Positions 24,020 to 34,973 are shown, counted from the first letter of the stretch. The stretch is DNA of 64,000 nucleotides from Spongilla lacustris (GCA_949361645.1 OX442431.1:2351122-2415121); one strand, 5' to 3'. Numbers and translations are program-made. The notes: a model not told the origin generated them from the letters alone.

Positions 24020-24731
24020 TATGGGACAGTTTCCGCGAAAATGTCCTATGTTTTACTCGATGTTTTATAACATTATAAAATAATTGTGTTATAACGTTAC
24101 AATTGTTATACATGTATCTTCCGAACAGTAAAGGCTATTGACTTCCTATCTTTAGCACTTCATACTAAACCTTTAATTTGCTCTATGTTAAAATACATTT
24201 TGGTGTCTTGTACTTGCTCCGTGCCAGCATTGCAACGTTCGATACCCCACCAGGTTCAAACTACGTGCACTTTTTCCCGCTCGATTCGCGCCAATGATAT
24301 AATCACCGCCTCCCATACATTGAGCGGGACGCGATTTGCCCAGATCATTGGCGCGAATCGAGCGCGGCACGTAGTTTGTTTAACTGTATATCCGTAATGG
24401 ATGAATAATAATTAACGAACAGAACAAATCGATAGGTATAGGACCTCTCTACCTAAAAACCGAATTTGAAGCGATTTGATTACTCCTACAGAAAGTTATG
24501 TTGGGATTGAACCTGGTTGGGTATCGAACATTGCAATGCTGGCACGGAGCAAGTGCAAGACACCAAAATGTGTTTGACCATCAGTAGAGCAATAATGATG
24601 TAGTATGAAGTGTTGACAATAGGAAGTCGATAGCCTTTACAGTTTGGAAGATATAGCAATTCAAACGTTATAACACGATTATTTTATAATGTCAAAAAAC
24701 AAATAGACATTTTCGTGGAAACTGTTCCATA
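24020..24731. mobile_element. Nested fold-back DNA element, 0.7 kb (MITE-like)
   Basis: Ends are TATGGGACAGTTTCC... and ...GGAAACTGTTCCATA. The arms (about 24020-24260 and 24480-24731) are diverged inverted copies sharing, for example, TAAAGGCTATTGACTTCC and TGGTGTCTTG. A second, inner inverted repeat (CTCGATTCGCGCCAATGAT, 24279-24299 against 24341-24363) sits in the loop. The flanks are too AT-rich to fix a target duplication. No coding capacity. Only its right tip remains in copy I. Confidence 0.7.
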
Positions 24732-25151
24732 TAATTATATAGCTACAATACATGACTATCTGAAAAGCAATACAAATAAAATTCCGTCATTATGGGCAGG
24801 CTGAGATGTCGTCTGGCTTTTGCCATTCTGCAGTGCTGTCATGTGCCTGCCAGGAAGCAGTACATGAGGGCAGAGTCTCATTATAGGCTGATTTTTCTGT
24901 TGATCAATTGTTATTGTATGTTGCTATTTATGTCTGAAATTATTAGTATGCCTTTGATACGTGTGTTGTAGGTATTAAAACATAGCATTTTAATAATACA
25001 AAATGGCTGATACAGAGCGCCTTAATAGTTACTCAGTACATATGTGTAAGACTTGGCTCAAAGCACCATAACCTAAACTCTTTCTGATCTTGCTCAAACA
25101 TGCAAAAGTCAGTTTGTCCAATAATGGACGTCTGATATTCCTTTGTGGAAG

Positions 25152-25314
25152 TATGGGGGATGCGCGAACGCTATCCTCCCCTACCAAAAATTGCGCACCC
25201 GAGGCTCCCACGTTTGGGGAGATCGCAGGCTTCAACCGGACGAAGTGCAATGCACGGTCTCCACCCGGAAGGACCGCCTTGTTGATCACGGTACCTTCTG
25301 TGCCAGGTAAGTTA
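25152..25314 (-). ncRNA. RNU1: U1 spliceosomal snRNA gene, copy II
   Basis: Same structure as 7522-7684: ACUUACCUG at the 5' end, stem-loop I with loop GAUCAACAAGG, AUUGCACUUCG loop, Sm site AAUUUUUGG, and a terminal hairpin with UUCG loop. One of the three differences from copy I (25157-25183 hairpin, T for C on the plus strand) puts an A opposite C in the 3' stem. Either copy, both or neither may be expressed. The sequences upstream of the two copies diverge immediately outside the transcript. Confidence 0.9.
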
Positions 25315-27097
25315 ACTTTAACTATTTTTCTTTGTGGGTGCTGAAAAATGTAAAGGCAAGGGTAGATATAGCGGTAGCGGATCCGGGGAAAGGGGAGGGC
25401 TGACCGGTGCTGGAGGGGGTATGGGTGCCCGGGCATCTTCCACCCAGCTAGGGTGGGAGGGGCCCCAGATGCCAACCCTTTTTTTGCGTTGGAAAACCCC
25501 CCAAAACATATATTATCTCTGCCATAATCCATATGATCTCTGCGCCGACCATGAACTAAACATACTTAGTACTGAACTTAACGTTCTATAAAACAAGACA
25601 CTGAGGCTTAGTTGGGCGTAGACCGACCTCAGAGCCTCTGCATATTTATATATATAATTTATAATTATAATATTTTTTTTCTTGGCACGAAATTAATTAA
25701 CAACTTTAAACGTTTATATGCATTCATGCAAATACAAGGTACATGCAGGATCCGCTATATACATTGTATACTGCATGCTAATTGTAGTGCTGGATCAGTA
25801 TCAATCAATTTCTTCAGTAATAGTATAATTATGTATGAAGGTAAATTCAGTATAACATTATACAATGCATTACACAAATAAGTCTTGTGGACACCAGTTC
25901 AGTCTGTTTTGGATGAATTTATGCTAGGGACTATACTACATATGTATATAGTCCAGGACTTTTGAAATGCTTCAAAATGGACATACATGGATACCAACTT
26001 AGGCACACTTTCTTTGCGGAGGCACAAACATGAAATCGAGCAAGGTCCAAGGATCAGTGCTCAAAAGAACTGTATTACATGTACAAATTACAATGAACAC
26101 CGCCGAGCTCGAACACCGCTTAAAAAAAAAAAAAGTCTCCGAATAATATATCTAAGTACTTTACAAAAAAAGTTTGAAAAAGGTATTCACGCATAACTAA
26201 ATGCATAAGTGTAAAGACCATATTGAATGGTTTTCAAAACAGTTTTTATCTTATTTGTAGCTTAATCCTAACCGGAGAAACGGGCCTTTTTAAGTACCGA
26301 TTAAACAATGTATGGCGATTGATGCGGAGATGTTGTGATCCCCGTAATGCCGATAGTCAAACGTTCATAGGAATTTTGTCTTTGAACATTTCGATTCCAA
26401 ATTTCATATGGAGAATAGCATGTTGTAGGCCTACACAACGAATGTGTATTAATATTTCCTAATAAGTTATATAGTGCAATTTCAATGTGATGTATAAAAC
26501 TATATTCTTCAAGTTTTCAAAACTATTTAAAAACCAAATTTCCACAAGTAATAAATGATCTGAAAGACATTGGGGTACGTTTTGAATGCTAAATTGTGTA
26601 AAATGTATAAATTAATAAAAACACATTGAATAGTACACGCTTATACACAAGCACAACTAAATCTTTATGAACTGCATGAAAGTAATATAGATTCATCTTC
26701 TCCATCATCTTCAGTTTATTCCACTGTCCAATATGAAATAATTAATTTCGTATCTCATTTACTGTTCTTTTCAAACAGCACTTTTCCATTAATTTTTTTT
26801 CATTCCAGGTGAGATGTTAATTCCATTCCAGCATGCTCTATGCATTTAGCTAATAGCCAGGAAGGGTTTTTAACAACTATTTAAAAAATAAATTCCAATG
26901 TATCTGTTGAGATTTGGGGAAATGTTTCTTCTATTTTAATATGGCAAGTATTGGCTTTACTTTTTTTTTCAGTTTTGCCTCTTGAAACTTAAGTTATCTT
27001 GCTTACTTTGTTCTTCTTGAAGTCTGTATACTGTTTAGTTTTTATTCTCAGTTGATCGTTGGCTTTTCTTTGCTGCCATGTAAATCTTGCTCTCTTT
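25315..27097. other. Non-coding stretch, copy II
   Basis: 25370-25480 is GC-rich, unlike its surroundings, and not shared with copy I. From 26150 it matches copy I from about 8000. No gene recognised. Confidence 0.45.
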
Positions 27098-27310
27098 TTA
27101 AAAATAATATAAGTTTGTCTTGAATTTCATAAGTTTTGCCCAAAAGCCAGGATAGTGTTTGAATTGTTTTGTACATTTCACCTTCCCATCAATGAAGCCT
27201 ATACTTGCATTAGGCGGTGCATGCCGAACATGGTAATCAACAAGACCAAGGGTCTGTTCAGATAGCATATTATGTACAGGAGCAGCTTTACTTGAAAAGA
27301 GATATGGCAT
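27098..27310 (-). pseudogene. Decayed transposon-like gene with HNMLSEQTLG motif, copy II
   Basis: On the minus strand the frame reads AAPVHNMLSEQTLGLVDYH, then NASIGFIDGKVK, motifs I recall from a large sponge/cnidarian gene family of unknown function. Only about 70 residues remain. The upstream GPWM/VFGEKL part kept in copy I is deleted here. Confidence 0.45.
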
Positions 27311-29049
27311 GTGATTGAATCATATTAAGCATTCACATTTCAGGCTGATCAAACGGTTTTATATGCATGGTTAACGCATCTCCCGCAATCCTATAACTTG
27401 GTCTGTGGCAAAAATAAATCATTGCGCATAGTCCAAAAATTCTGAAAGTTGCATATAATAACGCTCATAGACCAATACAACGATGCAAGTTGTTTATATA
27501 CATAGGTCCCGAGTATATACCCTCAAAATAGGGCGTATTCATGTGACTCTAAGGTTGATTGGATTACACAATTCTCCAAAGAAGTGTATTATAAATCCAA
27601 TTACTATTTCTCCTAACAGAGTATTGATTCCATTGCATGAAAACCAAATTATGTTTTGATGTGATAAGCGATGACATGGCTGTGACACATTCAACGGCGA
27701 GCTAAAAACGAGCCATTGCGCATAGCCAGATCGTCCTGAAAGTTTCATGGTAGATAGGAATTGCTTGCCTGCAACGTTTTTTGACATTTTTGAGGAGGTC
27801 CCGTCATTGGAAGAGTAAAATAAACAATGTTGACTTTATACTCTAATTAGAAAGCAGTACATCCTTAACTTGGATATTGCGTACGATTTTGTATACAATA
27901 CTGCGTGAAAGAGCGCTCAAAGCTCCATCATCCAGGCAAATTTGAAGTTTTATCGTCTTTAAACTATCGAGAACTAGATTTTCTAAAATACCTACCTCTC
28001 TCAACCTTCGTAAAAACCAGTCACAATTTTTATGGCAGATATTTGGATATGCGGAAGTACGTTACGTGAAATTATTTGTAAGTACCTAGTGTATCAGCAT
28101 CCCCAAGCACCCCATTGTGTACGGCCTTGCATTACATGCACTGATGTGATTAGTCTGGGGACCGGACTGATGGTTGTATTATATGATAGTGCAACCGATC
28201 AGTCGGGCCAGACTATGATGTGATGGGTTAATTTAAGCTCCAAATATTTGGTATGTTCGACCTCCCATTAGGGCAATAGGATTAATTAAATTCATATTTA
28301 CGATCGGCTTGTTAGGGGGGGGGGGGGGGGGGGGGGGCGTACGCCGCTTCCGTCCCCCCCCTGAATCTGCCCCTGGTGCCCTTTATCATGAGTACATGAG
28401 TCAGCATTAATTAAGGTCCATTATTAAAACACCTACAATCAGGTAAGTGGTAGTTAAAAATAATGATTGCCATGTGCATAATAAATTAGCATGTGGGAAT
28501 ATATGTGCTGCTTTGTTACCTTTAGTGGTCAATTGGTGGACTTTATCAGCTCTATCCTTGTTTCCAATTTCTGTTAGAACATCACATAGTTTCTGGTATG
28601 TGGCATCAGATCCCTGCTGTTCTTTCCACTTCAACAACACCTTTTCCCTCTTCTGTTCTCTTCATGATCAATGTCAGTTATGTCTTGTTCATCCTTCAGC
28701 AATTGACGACCAATAGTTTTCCAGTCAAACTGCAGCAATGATGCCTCTAGAAGACGTTCTTTGGAGCAATTTTTATCCATAAACCCTAGAAGGGGCAAGA
28801 CACGTCTATTAAATCATTCACATTATTATGTTTTAAAGTGGTCATGGTATGCATTATGTGGGCAGTACAGATGAAAGATGTGAGGGGTATAATTAAAGTG
28901 GGGTACAGCATCAAGGAAGTATATTGCAATGTGGCGGTCATATTAAGTGGCAATATTTTGGTCCACACACTAATATAGAGAGCTTTTTTATCTGCAATAT
29001 TGAAGTGACATTGGCCAGACTGGCCGAACTGGATGCTACGGCCGTGGGT
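27311..29049. other. Non-coding stretch with G-run
   Basis: 27310-28075 matches 9890-10650. A G-run (28315-28337) is followed by a stretch ending CTGAATCTGCCCCTG (28374), which resembles a hAT-type terminus. The partner end was not found. Nothing else is recognised. Confidence 0.4.
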
Positions 29050-30165
29050 GAGGAAACTCACTGAAGTATGGTTTGGGGGTGGGGGAAGTGAATGAGGTAT
29101 GGTTAGGAAGTGCATGGTGACGAACGTCAATGAGGTATGGTTAGGGGTGGAGTTATGATTATATGGAGTGGAGAGCAAAGGCTAAGGGGCTGGGTTATAG
29201 GAGAGCATTTGTCAGGACTGGTGTCAACCAAGCCGGGGTGTTGGTGAAGTACTGCACTCATGTGTGTGGTAATCTTCAGCTTTTACATCCTGTTTGCAGG
29301 CTATGCAGTGGACCGTTATGTCCTTCAGCAGTCAGTTGAGGTGCCGGCTTAAGTTCTGCTGGCTTCAGCTGTGCGCAGCAGCATGGACACTTCACCTCTA
29401 CACATGTGAACTCCATGAACCTTTTCCCTGTGCAAGTGGTACATAATAGCACCCTACATGGGATCTCTATAGGTTGGCAGAGGATCATCAAGCAGATTGG
29501 GCAATGTAGCTGGTCCAAGTTATCAATTGGAACATCTGCTGGTGTGTTTGTGCAATCCAGGCAATAATTGTACCATTACAGCTATGTGTAGCAATTGTAC
29601 ATGTGGAGCCACCTCTTGAATGTGGATCTGATTTTTAATTTCTTTGTGGAAGGCAGTGTACTTTCAGGTACATGTATGCATGCATGTACATCTCTACTAT
29701 ACCTAGCATCCCTCTTCTGCATGTGCTCTCCACTGAAAGATAATGGTGCATGTATATAAGTAGGTGATCTTGAACTTATGGATGTCGAGTGCTACTGTGT
29801 TGTGAAAAACCAATATGGCAAGCCTAACACTGACATGCCATCATCTCTATGGGGATGCATACTGACCTTAATGGAAATTTGTTGGACATCTGGTAATCTG
29901 GTAGACATTTATATACTTCGTGAACATGTTTGTACTGACTGTGACTGGTAATATGGACAGGGTAGGCTATGACTCATGCAGGTGTTAAGATGTGAACTGC
30001 AGATCAGAACCACTTGGGCCATAAGAGGGTAACGTGACCTGGAATATGGGTACACTTCAAACATGCCACTGGGAATGACCAAGGATTATTAACTATTGGC
30101 ATAATGAGTAATACATGTGTATTAAAAACCCAAATACCAATTCCAGTTGAGCAGCAAATACGAGA
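29050..30165. repeat. Repeat A, copy 2
   Basis: Matches 11029-12090. It ends at GCAAATACGAG, where the next copy of repeat A begins abruptly with GATTGACTTTAAGC. Confidence 0.7.
29276..29518 (-). pseudogene. RING-finger-like exon (repeat A copy 2)
   Basis: Minus-strand frame MDQLHCPICLMILCQPIEIPC, LLCTTC, then VKCPCC gives Cys pairs in RING order, with no His visible at the usual position. It continues LKPAELKPAPQLTAEG and QTGCKS. Similar RING-like segments occur in RAG1-like or transposon-borne proteins of sponges (memory only). It is the best preserved of three copies, but only about 80 residues long and without a partner domain. It could be an exon or a relic. Confidence 0.4.
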
Positions 30166-31270
30166 TGATTGACTTTAAGCTGTGGCTCAGACTAGAGAAT
30201 GTATGGTTAGGGTGTCGTGAGGCCGGAAAGTCACTGAGGTATGGTTAGGGAGTGCATGGTGAGGAATATGGTTAGGGGTGAAGTTATGATTAGGGAGTGG
30301 AGAACAAAGGCTAAGGGGCTGGGTTATAGGAGAGCATTTGTCAGGACTGGTATTAGCCAACCTACTCAAAACAAGCCCCTCACTCTTTGTTGGTGAAGTA
30401 TTGCACTCGTGTGTGTGGTAATCATCAGCTTTTATATCCTGTTATCAGGTTATGCAGTGGACCATTACATCCTTCAGCAGTCGGTTGAGGCGCCGGCTTA
30501 AGTTCTGCTGGCTTCAGCTGTGCGCAGCAGCATGAACACTTCACCTCTACACATGTGGACACTTCACCTCTACACACGTGAACTCCATGAACCTTTTCAC
30601 TGTGCAAGTGGTACATATGAGTGCCCTACATCAAGCAGATTGGGCACTGTAGAAATGTTGTGTTATCAATTGAAGCATCTGCTGGTGTGTTTGTGCAATT
30701 CCAATAATCCAGGCAATAATTGTACCATTACAGCTATGTGTAGCAATTGTACATGTGGAGCCACCTCTTGGATGTGGATCTGATTTTTAATTTCTTTTTG
30801 GAAGGCAGTGTACTTTCAGGTACATGTATGCATGCATGTACATCTCTACTATACCTAGCATCCCTCTTCTGCATGTGCTCTCCACTGAAAGATAGGGTGT
30901 GGTGCATGGTACATCATTATGTATGTAGTACTAAATACAGAAATGAGCTGTGCTGCAAACTCAGAGTATTGGTAAAATGCCATTTTCTTTTCTCTGTAAC
31001 TACCAAAAGGTCGACAGATACTCTATAGCGCTTTTGAATCATCTCTATGTAGTGATCCATTGAGCCTATGTGGTCAAATACGGACGAGCGCTACTGTGTT
31101 GTGAAAAACCAAAATGGCAAGCTCAACACTGATATGCCTCTTCTCTATGGTGATGCGTACTGACCGTAATGGTAATTTGTTGGACATCCGGTAATCTGGT
31201 GGACATTTACTTTGTGAACATCTGACTGTGACTGGTAATATGGGCAGGGTAGGCTATGACTCAGGTGTGT
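30166..31270. repeat. Repeat A, copy 3 (interrupted by Ty3 element)
   Basis: Matches repeat A copy 2 from its start to the TATGACTCA near 31262, with an insertion around 30900-31080. Its last part reappears at 34528-34770, beyond the Ty3 element. Confidence 0.65.
30425..30640 (-). pseudogene. RING-finger-like exon relic (repeat A copy 3)
   Basis: Keeps the C-terminal half (VKCSCCCAQLKPAELKPAP). A short internal duplication of CACTTCACCTCTACAC (30536-30575) and loss of CPICLMILCQPIEI break the finger. Confidence 0.4.
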
Positions 31271-31800
31271 CAGGTGCCTACACTGTGGGGTTGGCCATTT
31301 TCGAATTGCGTCTGTCTTAATGGGGTCAGTGGAAATTCCATTTTCTGAAATCACGTGCCCAAGATACCTGACTTCCTTTTGTAAAAGGTTGCACTTAGTG
31401 GGTTTTAACTTGAGCCCCGCCTCCCTCAGTCTTTTGAGCACACAGGCTAGATTATACAAATGCTCCTTAAAGTTGGCCCCAACCACAACAATATCATCGA
31501 TGTAAACTAAGCAACTGTGCCATTTCAACCCATGCAATACCCTATCCATTAATCTCTGGAATGTGGCTGGGGCATTACATAGTCCAAATGGCATTACCTT
31601 AAATTCATATAGCCCATCCGGGGTACTGAAAGCGGTCTTTGCTCTATCCTTGTTTTCTACCTCGACCTGCCAATAGCCGGTTTTCAAATCCAGCGTGGTG
31701 TACAACTTGGAACCAGCCAAAGTATCCAAGGTTTCATCTATTCGGGGGAGCGGGTATGCATCTTTTCTAGTGATGGCGTTAACTTTCCTGTAATCAAAAC
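31271..31800 (-). pseudogene. Ty3-type reverse transcriptase, truncated
   Basis: Carries [10 protein letters not shown] (motif A), [17 protein letters not shown] (motif B), the catalytic YIDDIVV (motif C) and LKPTKCNL...YLGHVIS. The frame then leaves retrotransposon sequence after RKWPTP and runs on in repeat A. A length change in the run of Ts at about 31823-31831 separates it from the upstream AKK(E)G segment. Confidence 0.85.
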
Positions 31801-32582
31801 AAAATCTTACGGACCCATCCTTCTTTTTTTGCCAGCACTATTGGGGAGGACCAAGGACTGTCAGACGGTTGGATTACTCCTTTCTCCAGCATTTCCTGCG
31901 TCAACTTCCTGACTTCTTCTTTTCGTGCTTGTGGAATCCTGTGAGGGGAGCAGTGAACAGGGGAGGAGTTACCCGTATCTATTTTGTGCTTCGTAACTGA
32001 GGTGTGACCAGAATCATGCTCGTGTAGAGCAAATGCGTCTTTGTACTCCAGTAGTACAGAAAATAATTGCTCCCTCTCGGCGGGGGAAATATGATTTCCA
32101 ACCTTCAGTACAATGTCCCACAGAGCTTCTTTTTCTTCCAATGACAATTCTGTGCCCACTGAGATCGTTGAAATGCCTGTAGTGCTGGTGCAGGGTTCAG
32201 CCTCCTCCAGTTTAGCAATCTGCTCTCCTTTCTTCACTGTCACAGGAATATCACGAGGGTTAAGTAATCTGACAGGGATCAACTCATTTCCGCGTGAATG
32301 CACTATAGCGTTTGCAACCATAACCCCATGTCTACCAACATAATCACCTTCCACAATCCACGTGCCATTACCAACAGGACTTTTCGGTTGTATCATGATT
32401 TCCATTTCACTAGCAGCAGGTATGGTTATCATTGTACTAGTAACTAGCCCAATGATCTTTACTGGGACATCTGTAAGAGAGCAGGACATTTCCCCAGAGG
32501 GAAAGGTAAGCACCCTTCTACCACAGTCAATGACCCTGCTTTTGGCCCTTAGGAAATCTAGCCCAAGAATTGCATCCACCAT
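31794..32582 (-). pseudogene. Ty3-type pol N-terminus (end of protease to start of RT)
   Basis: Starts with the protease flap/end motif AILGLDFL, contains the linker, a SPVHCSPHRIP stretch and the RT start [21 protein letters not shown]. Ends at the homopolymer frameshift before the RT palm. Confidence 0.8.
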
Positions 32583-32586
32583 GATA

Positions 32587-32868
32587 TCATCTGTAATAAC
32601 AAATGATACCTTGAACTCTTAAGATACCTCCTTCCACCACGACTGGTATGAGCGCACAGCCTTTTATTGATAAAGCATTGCCATTGACCCCAGTAAGCCC
32701 CAGTCCCGCCCACTTTTGCAGTGGTTGTGGCAGGCTGCCCTTGTCTTGTAACTTGGTCCAGACCTTTGTGTGCAGAAGTGAGACAGCGGCGCCTGTATCA
32801 ATTAAAGCTTCAATAGGGACAGAATTAACAAGAACAACAATACGAAAACTCATGTTGTTTGATGACAA
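32587..32868 (-). pseudogene. Ty3-type aspartic protease, N-terminal part
   Basis: Contains the catalytic LIDTGAAVSLL motif. A frameshift near 32600 separates it from the ILGLDFL end of the same domain at about 32575. Confidence 0.8.
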
Positions 32869-32909
32869 TGATGTATAGGTGTGAACAGCGACTTTGTCTG
32901 GATGGGCCT

Positions 32910-33794
32910 TTACAAATCTTCCCTCGCAAGGGTGGTCCTTACCCCCGAGGGACTGAAGTTTCCCTGCTGTGCTAGCGGGAAGCAGTTTCTACAAACCCGA
33001 GCTGTGTGACCCTTTTTGCCACAGTTCCAACATACAATGTGCCTACGCCTGTCCGGCTGTTTTTCTACCCTCGTCGGAGGGTGATCTTTGTTGCTTCTCA
33101 TAGACATCTCCAACCTGTGAAGTCGTTCACTTAAGCTTTCCAATGTTGTTAGTAATTTCTCATCGACACCGGCAACAACAGAAACTGCTGCTGATTCAGT
33201 GCCGTCCCCCCACTGTGAGTCTCTTGCTGATTTCTGTGGAACAACAACGTCAACGTGACGGTGAGACTTACTAGAACTCGCGGCGGCGTTCAGGTACGAC
33301 TCAAGTTCTATAGTAGCCGCAACAGCTTCTTCCACGTTACTGGGCCGTTTCTGTTTTACTCCAAATGCCACCTGAGAGTCTTCAATCTGCGACAGGTATT
33401 GATTCAGGGATAGGCGTTCCTTTGCCTTGTCCTCCAAGTCAGGGTAGGCCCTGTCAGATAGCACCCGCAAGGCGTCTCCGAATGATGCCCAGTCTTCGTC
33501 TCGGCGCTTCTTTCTCGTGTTGAGTTCCGCGACATACAGTTCTCGCCTGCTGTCGGGAGCGAAACGTTTCTGTAATGCCTTAATGCACTCACCGTAATTG
33601 CCTCGCGCCGCCTCAGGCAGTTTCATGAAGGCCGTCTGTGCCTTTCCTGTAAGCCTTACTCGCAACCATTTCAGCTTTTCTTCGCCCGTCTCCCACTTAT
33701 TCACAACGGCGACATTTTCGAAATGGGTAACCCACTCGTTCCATTCGTCCGGCTCGCCGTTGAATGGCTCAGGCAGGAGAACGGGTTTCGACAT
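32910..33794 (-). CDS. Ty3-type Gag-like protein
   Basis: 294-residue open frame. The N-terminus has a retrotransposon Gag core (FNGEPDEWNEWVTHFE, LRLTGKAQTAF-like LRVRLTGKAQTAF, then ALQKRFAP). A heptad-like segment near residues 210-235 may be coiled coil. The C-terminus has a zinc knuckle CWNCGKKGHTARVC (C-x2-C-x4-H-x4-C). The start ATG (33794-33792) lies just after the primer-binding region. Frame intact, but the host element is defective. Confidence 0.85.
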   Translation of the reverse strand: MSKPVLLPEPFNGEPDEWNEWVTHFENVAVVNKWETGEEKLKWLRVRLTGKAQTAFMKLPEAARGNYGECIKALQKRFAPDSRRELYVAELNTRKKRRDEDWASFGDALRVLSDRAYPDLEDKAKERLSLNQYLSQIEDSQVAFGVKQKRPSNVEEAVAATIELESYLNAAASSSKSHRHVDVVVPQKSARDSQWGDGTESAAVSVVAGVDEKLLTTLESLSERLHRLEMSMRSNKDHPPTRVEKQPDRRRHIVCWNCGKKGHTARVCRNCFPLAQQGNFSPSGVRTTLAREDL

Positions 33795-33799
33795 CCTAA

Positions 33800-33817
33800 T
33801 CCTGCCGACTACGCCAA
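33800..33817 (-). other. Putative primer-binding region
   Basis: TTGGCGTAGTCGGCAGGAT follows directly after an LTR-like ...GTCACA end; Ty3-type elements often have a TTGGCG...GGCAGGAT region here. The tRNA primer is not determined. Confidence 0.45.
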
Positions 33818-33979
33818 TGTGACTCGAGTGCCGAAATCAATGCAGCCTCAGCAAACACATATACACGAAATCCAATATACAAAAATATATACAGCTATAT
33901 AAGTTCTAGAGGGCAAGGGTCAGACTTGTAGGATGCGCGCTGGTCTCTGCGCAATACATGACGTCACTATTACGTTACA
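33818..33979 (-). repeat. Putative Ty3 LTR (about 162 bp)
   Basis: Reads TGTAACGTAATAG... to ...GAGTCACA on the minus strand, with a CTTATATAGC TATA-like box inside. The second LTR is absent, so the borders rest on the TG...CA ends and the primer-binding region only. Confidence 0.45.
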
Positions 33980-34309
33980 CCGGTTTAGCATATGGTAGGG
34001 ACGTATGACTCATGATCCTTCACCACCACAATGGATCATATATATTCTGAAATTGATTTCTGCTGACAGGCTGCTTGGGAACGTAACATTGCGCAAGCTA
34101 TCATGTAGCTATAAAACAATTTAATTGTGCCATCCAAAGCCTCCCCATACGGCAGTTCTGAAGGCTTTGCGATCAACGCTCATGAAATAGTCTGAAGTAG
34201 CAGTACATTTAGCGTAAGTACACGTATACCAGTACCATATCCTTCGTGGTAACCATAACTATTCATCCCAACATTTAATAACCAAGCGATAATTGATCAT
34301 GAATGATTT

Positions 34310-34372
34310 AATGTATCGCGATATTTATATCGCGATTAAATGCTCATATCGCGATATATCGCGATATAGACG
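34310..34372. repeat. Cluster of TATCGCGATA palindromes
   Basis: About five copies of ATCGCGAT within 60 bases, some overlapping. AT-rich surroundings; no gene. Confidence 0.6.
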
Positions 34373-34724
34373 ATTAAGGATGAAGGTTATTTCGCGGCAA
34401 AACTGTATAAAAGTAATGTATGCGTGAAATGTAGGTAGTCTCAAATACAAAACATGAGAAGTAAGTGCATGCAGCGCTAATTTATTGGCGGTCATGTTCC
34501 AGTCAAAAAATGGCATAAACTATGATACTAATAATGAGTAATACATGTGTATTAAAAACCCAAATACCAATTTCAGTTGAGCAGCAAATACGAGTGTCAT
34601 TATGGAAATGGTTGTCTCGAAATGGCACAGGGTCAGTTGTCGCGTATATTCAAAGTATCGGAACCTAAGCCTGCTCCTACCCGACCCCACTATTTATGTT
34701 GCCAACGTGCCGGACTGAGCGTAT

Positions 34725-34973
34725 TTGGATATAGGGTCGTCGAATGCCTACAATGTAGTAAGTAATACTGCGGCGCCGACGCTTATATTAGAAAGCGCTT
34801 ACTCGTTCCCACACCTGAACCTTGTAATCTACCAATCTGATAAGATCATTACGATTCGTTCGAATACGATCCTTGTTACGATTGATTCGGTTACTGAAGC
34901 GCTGGGCGCTCTTCAAAAACTATTTAAACAGCTAGTCACATCTTCGAGCGTAAACGGGAATATCTCTGCCTGT
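34725..34973 (+). other. Possible exon fragment before the assembly gap
   Basis: Open frame with plausible composition (PTLILESAYSFPHLNLVIY, then VTEALGALQKLFKQLV), cut by the gap. The related DNA near 14275-14390 in copy I is not open in this frame. May belong with the exon after the gap, or be chance. Confidence 0.22.

Larger units (their letters stand above)
31271..33979 (-). mobile_element. Truncated Ty3/gypsy LTR retrotransposon
   Basis: In minus-strand order: LTR (33979-33818), primer-binding region, gag, protease and RT up to the connection region, then an abrupt end at 31271 in repeat A. RNase H, integrase and the second LTR are missing, so it is defective. Frames are broken between protease and RT. 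It interrupts repeat A copy 3. Confidence 0.85.

Noticed and set aside
28315..28374. Complete hAT element ending CTGAATCTGCCCCTG
   Set aside because: Only one terminus-like end seen; the partner end and target duplication could not be found.
28786..29178. 130-codon minus-strand frame rich in H, T, P and N
   Set aside because: Low-complexity composition, not open in repeat A copies 1 and 3, no domain.
32113..32622. Plus-strand frames within the Ty3 element
   Set aside because: Antisense shadows of the protease/RT region on the minus strand.
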